Positions 10,429-18,499 of a stretch of DNA of 20,095 bases are shown here, one piece after another; position 1 is the first letter of the stretch, and every line of letters starts with the position of its first letter. The position numbers were made by a program, and so were the translations under genes. The notes beneath the pieces are model-generated. The model was given only the letters and a program-made list of their open reading frames with translations. It was not told where the DNA came from and searched no databases. This DNA comes from Chloromonas sp. AAM2 (Eukaryota; Chlorophyta; Chlorophyceae; Chlamydomonadales; Chlamydomonadaceae), in assembly GCA_004335635.1 (NCBI GenBank), contig QAXH01002326.1, positions 971 through 21,065 of the forward strand. Reading direction: 5' to 3'.

Positions 10429-13400
10429 TGGTCCAGTCGCTGCTGTCCCACCAGGCACAAGAGCTGCTGCCTGCCTTGAGGCGCGTGGTGGTGTCGGGGC
10501 CGGCGGGCTGGGCGGCCGGGTATACGAATGAGGTGTGTGGTGTGAGTCTCTTCAATCGCATCATTGTGTTGTGCAGCAACGCTCTGGGCACACCTGCACT
10601 TGTCATGTCCTGGTGATGATCAGCCTTGGAAGTGGCGGCTGACAGTTGGGAACTGCACAGAGCCAACACTGACATCAGTTTTGAAACTGCTTTTTGCGTA
10701 TTGTGGTCGAGCTTGCCCCCTACGTTATGCCACAAATGCACAAGCAGCGTGGCTCTCTGACCTGACAGCACACTGGCTTACTTGCACTGGCTTGTGGTGC
10801 ACCTTGTTGTCTTCCTTTCGCCTGCCCTGACCATAGCATTCTCCTTGCCCGATACTGCACCGACTTTGTCCAGCAACTCGATCAGTCCCCCCTTTCACGT
10901 GCACCCTGCTTGCCTTTGATGTGTGCCCCTGTGCCGCAGGATGTTCTCATCGGCCCCGCTCCCCCCACCGCCTCGCTCCGGCACCGCCTGTTGGCCGCCC
11001 GCCGCGCCTCCGCCCTGATCCGCCTGCTGCCCCATCCCCACCTCTCGCCCGCCGTCCCCGTGGCCCTGCCTGTTGCCTTAGCGGCCGTGCAGGACGCAAG
11101 CCCTGTGGTGGCAGTGCACGGCATGTGGGCACTGCACCACGTGGCAAGAAACGGACTGAAAACAGGTGTGGGTGCGTGGGACAAGACTGCGTCTTCTATT
11201 CCTGTCTCATGCAGTTTTCCATTGGCAGGTTAGAAAGAAACTGCCGGCCCACCTGCCATCCTTGTCATGTTGAAACGCCAAACAAGGACTGATCCACTGG
11301 AGAGTGGCCCCTGATTCATGTGCTTGTGTTCATGTGTATGCTATTGTTTTGGATTGTATGTGGTATTGTTTTGGCACTCACATGGCGCTTTCCCGCCCCG
11401 CCGCCTTCCCGCATGCGCATGTGTCAATGGGATAGTGATGCCCTCCTACGTTTCCAGTTTGGTCAGTTTTTAAGTCAAAGGTTGGGAATTGTTCCACTCA
11501 GAGTCCAAGCGGCTGACGTCCGGAGCCGAGTTGTGTCGAGGTTGCCCATATGACTGTGTTGATGAATTTTCCTTGTTATCACGTGATGCCTTCCTGTCCC
11601 CTCCTGCTCTCCCGCTTGGACGTGTGTGGCCGCACTCAACCCCACACAGCCCAACACAACCCTACGTAAACCCTCAGGCCCTACATAAGCCCTACATAAT
11701 TCTTCTTTTCTTCTCCCCTTCACAGACCTCCAGTGGCAGTCCGATCTTCTGTTGGACACGTGCAGCCGCATGGTGGTGGGGTGCCAGGAGGGCGCATGGC
11801 GGGCCGCATGCAGCTGTGCCACTGCACTGGTGTGCGCACTCATGGTGGGTTGACAAGGAGTGCCAGTTAATGGTTCGGGGGGNNTGGAAGCGAGAGGGAG
11901 TGAGAGGGAGTGAGAGGGAGTGAGAGGAGTGAGAGCAGCGGGCGGTAGGGAACAATTGAAGGAACTCTGACCCTTTTTTGACAACAAGGCGTGTTAGTGT
12001 TGGTGTTGGTGGTGGGGGTGGTCATCTGTAGCCACGCATTTTTGGCAGACAATGGACCAACGCACTGGCTGACTTTCTTCATTTATCTTTCCTTCTTGCC
12101 ACCGCTAACCCGTTTCCCTGCCCTCCTCTGCCTTCCTCAGAGCCCCTCTGACCCACGCGCCTCTGGCTACCACGTGCTGCTAACCGAACTGCTGACCGAA
12201 GTCGAGCGCCATGGCCACAAGCGGGACCGGCGCTTGGCGTTCCTGAGGGAAGGGGTGCTGCCTGCGCTCCTTAGCCGCCTGGGACTGGCGGTGCTAAGGC
12301 ACACGAGCAGGCGGGTGGTGGGACAGGCACCACACCATGCACAGGTTTCACGGTGATGATACCGGGACAAGCCCACTATCAGGGGTGTCCACGTGCTCCC
12401 CACGACTGCATCATGCATCGCTGTCCCATGTCGCTTCTCCCAGCTGAGGGCACATTCGCGCATTGCACGGCTGTTCAGCTACACACCGTCAGCATCCTCA
12501 TAATCATCATCAGGACCTAGCATTCGCAGATGCAGGCACCCTGTCCCGGCTAAAATCATGCGAAGTATGGCACAAATAAGAGTGCATGGGTCGGGGACGC
12601 GATCCTCAAGCGCACCAACAAGCTTAGTTGGAACAGAACAGATCTGCTGTCCTTGCCCTCTCATCTTCTCACTGCCTATGCTACGATTTGCCTCTTTACT
12701 CCGCTACCAGTATTTGTCTGTTGATATTACGTTACATTCCCCTTTGCACACGACCACCACCCTCGGAATAACCAACTCCAACCGACAGCCCTCGCCTGAC
12801 CTGTGCCTTGTGCTGTTGTTTTCCCTGCAGGCTTTTTCCGCTGTTATTGGAGTGGCTCCAGGCCTTCGACCCGCCCTCCCGCGCCCTCTCCGCCCAATGC
12901 CTGCACACACTGGTACTGAACACATGGCCCCGCGCCCCCGCCCTCGCGCCGCCCCTGTGGCACCACCTGTCAGCGCTGTGTGTGAGAGAGGCGGGCGATC
13001 TGAGTCAGCAGTACAGGGAACATGCACATGCATGTGTGAGAGAGGGGGGCGAAAACAATGCACAGGCGTGCAGGGGCGACGTGCAGGGCAGAACTGAAGC
13101 AACAGACACCAGTCTTGTCAGTCAAGGGACTGATAGTGGTGCTGCGACAGGTACTGTTGCTGGTAGTTCAGCTGTTCGTGCTGGCGGCACTGGTGGTGAA
13201 GGTGGAGGTGGTATGGGGGCCGCCAGCAGCGGTGGCAGCGGCATCGAAGACGGGCAGGCGCAGTTGCTGTGGCTTCAAACGGCCAGCGATGCCGCACACT
13301 GGGCGGTGCGTGTGTGCACCATACTGGCTGTGTGTGGCGGAGAGCCATTCCGTCAGGCCGTGGAGCACACACGCGCACAGCTGCGGCAAAGCGGGGGACA

Positions 13401-13599
13401 GGCAGGCGCTGGGGCGAGAGCGCCAGCGGGAACGGGAACGGAGGTGGGGGCGGGCAACGGGCCCGGCGCAAAGCAACCGGGTGTGCCGGTGACGGCAGCA
13501 GTGCTTGTGCGCTCCAACCCCGTGCTGAGACCTGTGCTTGAGGCTCTGCTGCAGCATGCTGAACAGGCCTCCGGTAGCAAGGCAGGGCAGCCTGGCTAA
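8658..13599 (+). CDS. TTI2: TELO2-interacting protein 2 (TTI2)-family HEAT/ARM protein
   Basis: Six plus-strand exons, 8658-8910, 9523-10532, 10940-11165, 11726-11844, 12141-12310 and 12831-13599, join in phase (1, 0, 1, 0, 2) to 848 residues and stop at TAA. The conserved Tti2 core runs across exons 3-6: PVVAVHGMWALHHVARN; then LQWQSDLLLDTCSRMVVGC and EGAWRAACSCATALVCALM; then LTEVERHGHKRDRRLAFLRE and LLSRLGLAVLRHTSR; then LFPLLLEWLQAFDPPS and LHTLVLNTWPR. In plants and animals TTI2 forms the TTT complex with TEL2 and TTI1, which works with HSP90 to mature PIKK kinases (ATM, ATR, TOR). Exon 2 holds a looser HEAT-like region (LVHDLLLLALTWLPDPG; LVQSLLSHQAQELLPALRR) and low-complexity inserts, including polyglutamine. 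Exon 6 has a Gly-rich insert. The exon 1 to 2 join is the least certain. The last intron appears to be GC-AG. TGTAA at 13812 is a good polyadenylation signal. Confidence 0.87.
10389..10427 (+). repeat. (CAG)13 polyglutamine tract in TTI2
   Basis: Thirteen CAG codons follow a CAA, in frame, giving 14 glutamines between DRQH and LVQSLLSHQ. It sits in a low-complexity insert between two helical segments of exon 2. Confidence 0.95.
11883..11884. other. Two undetermined bases (NN)
   Basis: The ambiguous bases are in TTI2 intron 4 (11845-12140), just before a 10-bp gagagggagt tandem repeat (about 11891-11935). They probably mark an assembly difficulty in the repeat and do not touch coding sequence. 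Confidence 0.9.
12311..12830 (+). other. Apparent GC-AG intron in TTI2
   Basis: Exon 5 must end in phase 2 to join the exon beginning G|CTT TTT CCG (LFPLLLEW). In exon 5 no GT occurs in that phase after the conserved block. The fitting donor is AGCAG|GCGGGT, giving SR-LFPLLL, as in related proteins. The acceptor is ttttccctgcag. Confidence 0.6.
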
Positions 13600-13811
13600 G
13601 GACTGGAGGACCAACGGCCCGCATGTGCTCGAATTCTTAGGGGCTTTTCAATTGATTGAGGACTGATGGCCGATTCACCACTGAGCTTGCCTTGGCCAGC
13701 AAGGCAGGGCAGGCATCCGAGACTCGCACAGCAGGCCATGTAGACGGCCCACATGGACTTGCATTGCCTGCATGGACTTTACATCAGCCTAGCCAAAACC
13801 GCATAGCACTT

Positions 13812-13816
13812 TGTAA
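13812..13816 (+). terminator. TGTAA polyadenylation signal of TTI2
   Basis: First TGTAA downstream of the TTI2 stop, giving a 3' UTR of roughly 230 bases. TGTAA is the usual chlorophyte signal. Confidence 0.6.
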
Positions 13817-14024
13817 AGGGGATTCAGAGAGCCCACTTGTCCTACACATCCACCAATAGTAAGCAAGGTAATGTTTTAGAGAAGCGTAGACCGCCGGGCA
13901 CAGAGGAAGAACCAGCGAAGGGACATTAACATAAGTACTACCAAAGTGACAGGTCACACGCGAGCGTTACATCGAGCCTTACTTTGTTTGTGTGTGTTTA
14001 TCCCAATGCCACTTGTCATTACAT

Positions 14025-14230
14025 GCACTCTTCTCATGTTACCATGGCTCGCCTGGATGCATCTCATGGTTCTCATCGCATAGACTCTTATCATGGCACG
14101 CATTGACTTTTGTTTTGGCTCGCCTGGACTCTTTATCATGGCACGAAATGCATGGACTCTTTTCACGGCACGCAACGCATTAACTCTTTTCATGGCATGC
14201 ATGAATACCTTGCTTGGCACGCTTGGTCTA
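14025..14230. repeat. Diverged tandem repeat, unit about 30-35 bp
   Basis: Units share a core of the type ctcttttcatggcacgca, seen in several degenerate copies (for example near 14090, 14138, 14158 and 14185). The plus-strand translation shows repeated HGT/FHG residues only because of this. Confidence 0.6.
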
Positions 14231-14469
14231 GCACGCTTCTAGCACGGTTGCCTTCCTTTCTGCCTGGTTCGCTTCTGCCTGTGGGCCTATTTCTGCCTTT
14301 GTTCCTGCCTTTCTTCTCCTTCCTTGCTCAGGGTAGGTCAGGGCGTACACATCCCGACCCGTGTCATGTGACGGCTTCCCTGGCTGAGACAAAACGTCAC
14401 CTTTTGCAGCGAGCCCTGTAACCCTGATCAGGACCTGGCCACTCCGCCGAAGCGGTGGGTAATCCAGCC

Positions 14470-14636
14470 ATCGGGTTACCTTGGGTATTACGGGGTTCTA
14501 AAGCCCTCGGCCTCGGGTCTTACGGGTCTTACTACGTAAACCCCTAGGCCTCGCTACGCCCTTGACCTCGGGGTTTACAGCGTAAGACCCGAGGCCGAGG
14601 GCTTTAGAACCCCGTAATACCCTTCGACCACCCGAT
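14470..14636. repeat. Long near-perfect palindrome (foldback element or hairpin precursor)
   Basis: Left arm 14483-14524 and right arm 14581-14622 are exact reverse complements over 42 bp. An inner pair of 9 bp follows (14536-14544 with 14570-14578), and an outer weaker match (atcgggt with acccgat) extends the arms to 14470 and 14636. The loop is about 25 bases. It resembles a foldback MITE or a long hairpin RNA precursor; no flanking target duplication was recognised. Confidence 0.8.
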
Positions 14637-14665
14637 ACCCTATACGTTTTCTCAAGCTGGCTGAA

Positions 14666-14730
14666 ACCTGACATGCCAATTGGCACCCGGTAAGTTGTTA
14701 CCACGTGTGCTAATCATATGGCACGAAGAG
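14666..14730. repeat. Dispersed 65-bp repeat, copy 1
   Basis: Shares cacccggta-gttgtta and atcatatgg-acgaagag with 18155-18215 on the same strand, with a 4-base gap and a few substitutions. It starts about 30 bases after the palindrome. Confidence 0.7.
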
Positions 14731-14894
14731 CAAATGGCGTGAGCCTCTTGAAAAAGGACAGGGAGCAGCAGCAGTTGAAGAGCAAGTACAGCAGCAGCTG
14801 GCAGCCACACCGCAGCGTCGCAGCAGGTGGAGTTCACCAGTCTCCCCGTCGTAATTATCCTAGCTGTTTCGTCAACACGCGGAAGATGTATTAG

Positions 14895-14934
14895 TTTGCG
14901 TTGGACGTGCGTTGGACGTGCGTTGGACGTGCGG
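14895..14934. repeat. 12-bp tandem repeat (gcgttggacgtg)
   Basis: Three exact copies in the convergent spacer. Confidence 0.85.
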
Positions 14935-15527
14935 AAGTTTGCGTACGCTCGCGTGTGACCTGTCAATTTGGATTCAACTGACGTCGCTGAACAGCTGGCG
15001 TCAATAATCAGTCGCATATTCGGAACTTCGCAGGCTCTTGACTCGAATTGTCGAGCGCTCCGGCCTCCTCTTCCTTACCTTGTCTGGGCATTCTTTTTCC
15101 ATTTCGCGGCTCGTCTTCTCCCTCCGGCGCCTGCCAAAGGTATACGCACGAGCGCTTGGACGACACATCGTGTTGCTGCTCGCGAATTTATAACTGATTC
15201 ACCTCTCTTTCTCTCGGCGTAAACTGCAGGCGCCTCTGTCTCTCTCTCTGCGGGAAGTGACAACTGTGCGAAGTGACAACTGTGTATGATTTCCTGTGAA
15301 GGCTGATATAACATCTGATGGACAAAAAATGGTTCACATACGCAGAATATTGATGTCTATGACTATGAGTTGAGCTGACGTTGCGCGTTGAACAATGGCG
15401 GAGAACAGGAACTGTGAGAAACCCTGACAACTGTGTGTGACCTACTGTATGACCTTGTTGCTTAACCCTATGACTTGGCGGCTGCATGTTTTCTTCATCA
15501 ATTTCTTCTGCGTCCTTTCAAGTATTG

Positions 15528-15705
15528 ACGCTTTGCGAGGTGCGGCCCCTGGAACTCGGCGATGCGCGAGACAGGGCGGGTGAATGTGCTTCGAGGGGAC
15601 TGGCCAATCACTCTGTCACTGCATATACCGGTGGATGTGCAGGGCAGGTGGGCTCTCTGAATCCCCATTAAACAGTACTATGCGGTTTCAGCTAGGCTGA
15701 TGTAA
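15528..15705 (+). repeat. Dispersed repeat, copy A (full length)
   Basis: Begins gacgctttgcgaggtgcggc and ends gctaggctgatgtaa. It matches copy C over its whole length with scattered substitutions and a 2-base indel near cactctgtcac, so it is not under frame constraint. TGTAA closes the element. Confidence 0.85.
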
Positions 15706-16550
15706 TCGTAAAACTCACCTTCCTTGTCACTCTTAAGCAGCCCAGAAATTCTCTTGATTACAAGCTGTCATGCCTTCGGGCACTTGGTTCGTCTCAGCAA
15801 ACAGAACAAACCATCCAAGCCGAGAGCCTGAGCCAGTGGCTATATATGACGACGATGATGATGATGATGATGCTTTTAATTTCCGACCCTCTAGAAATAT
15901 GTGCGACGCTGCCTTAAGACCTGGGCCAGCTTCTGCACAAATGAACCTCAGCTCAGCAATCACCCAGGAAATGTCCCAGGAATTCCCGCCCAGGAATTGT
16001 CCCAAAACTGGCAAACTTCTTTTGCCGTGTCACCAAGCAAACAGCCACGTGTAAGGCTGACCACCATCGCTGTCAACTTACCCTCGCACTCGTCCATTAA
16101 TCTCATGAAACAACCACGGCTCAAGGAAAAAAAACACGTGCCAAGGCGGACACAGCACAACGTACAACCAGGCATGGCGAACTGGTTTGAAACGTCAAGC
16201 TTATGGTTAATGCGTTCTGTCAACACCAGATGATGCATGAAATCACTCCTGCAAGGTTTAAAGCCAGATCTCTCACTCATCCCCATCACACTGTCTCTCT
16301 CAATCAGCACTCTCCCCCTCTCAAGGTGCCATCGTACTGTCAAACGACCTTGTGGCATCCCAATTTGTGATTCAGCGATTAATGTAAGCGCCATTGACGA
16401 CATGCACCCAACACGCACACACCAACAAATGCACAGAAACTAGTGAAAGGACCATCCTTGCATCCTCTGTGCCAGACATTCTTGTGCACTTGTGTGGCAG
16501 TACCACCATCTTGCAACGACTATGTATGGAATGTCATGGTCTGGACAAAG

Positions 16551-16685
16551 GTCCAGGCGGGATGCGAATGTGCTCCGAGGAGACCAGCCAATCACCTTTT
16601 GTCACTGCATGTACCGGCGGATGTGCAGGACAGGTGGGCTCTCTGAATCCCTTCACACAGTGCGGTTTCGGCTAGGCTGATGTAA
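16551..16685 (+). repeat. Dispersed repeat, copy B (5'-truncated)
   Basis: Starts within the element at gtccaggcgggatgcgaatg and runs to gctaggctgatgtaa. About 40 bases of the 5' part seen in copies A and C are missing. Confidence 0.85.
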
Positions 16686-17362
16686 GGGTGCATAAATGTA
16701 TCAACTCCGGGCATACAGAACAGCACACAGAATGAAATGCGAGCGGCATGTTAGGCAGCATGAATCCATAGCAACAGCTTGGACACATGTGCAGCACATG
16801 CTCCTATTTCTGTCCGTTTCTGGCCACTTCAGGTGCCGAGATAACAGGCTGCATGTGCCTGAGGGGACGAAAAGGAACATGAAGCGACGAGGAACTGTCT
16901 ATATGAACCAGAAGCATGCCACGGCCAAGGGTATTTGAGCCACACACGTCTGAATACTATTGTAGGGAAGCATTCCATGGGCTCGCTAACGAGCTTCTAT
17001 TCTGCAATGTAAGTTTCCGGGTCAAAGAAATCCGAGAACGTTTGAGAGGTGTCGTTGATGGATGTGGTGATGAGGAAAATCCCAGGGCATTCCCGATCTG
17101 CCCAGTCCAAAGTCAGCTGCCCGTTCCAAAGCAAGTCTAGATGGCGGCAATTCAAAGTCTAGATTTCGGCCTGAGTCAATTGCTTGCAGCAAGCAGCTGC
17201 AAGTCGCACGCCTTGACAGCACAACAATAGCCTGTGAAGAGCAGCGAAGCATCCGCTGCCGGTGCTGGTAAGCACTATGAGGTACACCGGGTGAGATGAA
17301 GAGGGGCTGAAGCATCCGGGATAGGTGCTCGCAGCCTTTGATCGGTCGTCCTCTCATCGCTG

Positions 17363-17971
17363 CTACATGCCATCACTTGCACTGTCACTGTAAATTTGAG
17401 GATTGCTTTGCGGCTCAATTTCAGTACGTGAGCTTGGGAAGGGAGCCGGGGGGGCCGGGATGGATGCACCCCACTTGATGGCTGCAGCGTACTTGGGTGA
17501 AATATCCGGGCAAGCAGAGCTGACCGGTGTCGCTGCCGCTTGTGCTGGCGCCGCTGATGCCACTGCTGCTGGAGCAGAGACAGGGATGGGGCCAAGGGGG
17601 GGAGCACCGACTAGCTCCAAATCTGTGCCCAGATCAGCGACAGCAGCAGCAGACACTGCCCTGCCCCACTTGATAGCCGATGCATACCTGGGTGGGGCAG
17701 GCGCTGGACTAGTTATTGAACCAGTGTGTGCCTTCTGAGGTTGCTGGTTGTTGGTGGTTGCAGGCGTCTCAGCCTGCTGTTGATTATCAGCTGAGGTGCT
17801 CGTTAGTGACGGTTGTTGGTTGGTTGGTGTCGGTTGGTCGAGTGCTGTCCTCGCTCCTGCAGGCCCTCCAAAGGGAAGGCTTGCTCCCGCCGGGCGAGGC
17901 GCCACATTCGGTGGGCCGTTTCTTTGGTTGGCCACATTCGGTTGGCCGCGGGCGGTTGGCGGCCCGCGCCG
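17363..17971 (-). CDS. In-frame ORF after the SAM stop: Pro/Ala/Gln-rich tail with repeated AIKWG motif
   Basis: The same frame as the SAM exon stays open for 202 codons after TGA and ends at TAG. It is low in order: Pro, Ala, Ser, Thr and Gln rich (PTPTNQQPSLTST; TTNNQQPQKAHTG). It contains two copies of one motif, RYASAIKWG (17689-17663) and KYAAAIKWG (17494-17468), which differ at silent positions as well, as expected for selected coding sequence. It may be a readthrough tail of the TIR-SAM protein, an exon of an alternative transcript that skips the TGA, or a separate downstream gene. A GTG at 17935 is the first alternative start; no ATG is near. No known domain was recognised. Confidence 0.5.
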   Translation of the reverse strand, partial: RRGPPTARGQPNVANQRNGPPNVAPRPAGASLPFGGPAGARTALDQPTPTNQQPSLTSTSADNQQQAETPATTNNQQPQKAHTGSITSPAPAPPRYASAIKWGRAVSAAAVADLGTDLELVGAPPLGPIPVSAPAAVASAAPAQAAATPVSSACPDISPKYAAAIKWGASIPAPPAPFPSSRTEIEPQSNPQIYSDSASDGM

Positions 17972-17974
17972 TCA
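17947..17974 (-). promoter_or_regulatory. Candidate readthrough stop: UGA-CGG plus hairpin
   Basis: The SAM frame stops at TGA (17974-17972), followed at once by CGG (17971-17969). A stem CGCGGGC (17968-17962) pairs perfectly with GCCCGCG (17953-17947) across an 8-base loop. UGA followed by CGG or CUA with a 3' stem-loop is the known context of leaky stop codons in several plant virus and cellular genes. No recoding has been shown here. Confidence 0.45.
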
Positions 17975-18499
17975 GTTGAACATCCGGTGAAGGTCCTCTA
18001 TCAGACGCAACCGCTGGCCCAGTAACTGAACACCCAACTCGTTGGTTAGCGTTTCGTGGATGAACTTGTAATCAACAGACATCCTGTGGATGTGAAGGAC
18101 ACGCATACAGATGAATCAGTAGAGGTAGGGTAGCATGTCACGACGGACTTGTCCAACCTGTCAATCGCCACCCGGTATGTTGTTACAATCTGTGCTTATC
18201 ATATGGGACGAAGAGTCCAAAAGGAAACCGACGCTTCCTGCTTCAGATCGATGCCTAGCAGTGGCCCTGTCAACATACTCATATAGGCTGCCACAAGGCC
18301 CCACCCCTTCTTCCTCCAAAACGCCCCACTCGCTCCAACGCCCTCCTCATGTTCCCAGTCCTTATCCCCTTCCCGTCGTGCCCCCCTCCTTGACCCCCAG
18401 TCACCTGTACAGGCCGCACAGCGCGCCCCCATCCATGTCCTTCTGTTTGAAGGATGCGATGTGTTCGGGCAGGCGCAGACGCCTCAGCCAATCCTCAAC
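17972..18499 (-). other. SAM domain exons
   Basis: Exon 18499-18405 (VEDWLRRL through GGALCGLY) and exon 18083-17972 (MSVDYKFIHETL through EDLHRMFN) join at a split Arg codon. The pattern VxxWLxxLxLxxH, DGxAL, LxxELGVxLLGxRLxLIxxL is that of a sterile alpha motif. The segment between DGGAL and the ELGV helix is a few residues longer than usual. Confidence 0.82.

Larger units (their letters stand above)
13817..17362. other. Repeat-rich convergent spacer
   Basis: This 3.5-kb stretch lies between the 3' ends of TTI2 (plus) and the TIR-SAM gene (minus). It holds diverged tandem repeats (14025-14230), a long palindrome (14470-14636), several short minisatellites and two copies of a dispersed repeat. 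Open stretches at 14968-15222, 15770-16054 and 16916-17140 on the plus strand have no recognised domain and no supporting splice pattern. I see no convincing gene. Confidence 0.5.

Noticed and set aside
9348..10616. The single 422-codon ORF as a complete gene
   Set aside because: It has a GTG start, and its ends overrun likely splice sites. It is the TTI2 exon 2 with intron flanks.
13118..13624. Long minus-strand ORFs opposite TTI2 exon 6
   Set aside because: Shadows of GC-rich plus-strand coding sequence; the plus frame carries the conserved TTI2 residues.
14968..15222. Plus-strand ORF with a hydrophobic stretch
   Set aside because: No ATG start, no homologous family recognised, lies in repeat-rich spacer.
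15528..15705. tRNA-type A and B boxes in the dispersed repeat
   Set aside because: ctctgaatccc loosely resembles a B box but no convincing A box at the right distance was found.
15770..16054. Plus-strand ORF with poly-Asp run
   Set aside because: The Asp run is a (GAT)n microsatellite and no domain or splice signals support the rest.
15528..16685. Conserved translated segment in repeat copies (FVTAYTGGCAGQVG-like) as a small protein family
   Set aside because: Copy A has a 2-base indel in the shared part and frames end differently, so conservation is of DNA, not protein.
16916..17140. Plus-strand 74-codon ORF (MPRPRVFEPHTSEYY onward)
   Set aside because: Amino-acid use is plausible but there is no recognised family, no neighbouring exon and no nearby TGTAA.
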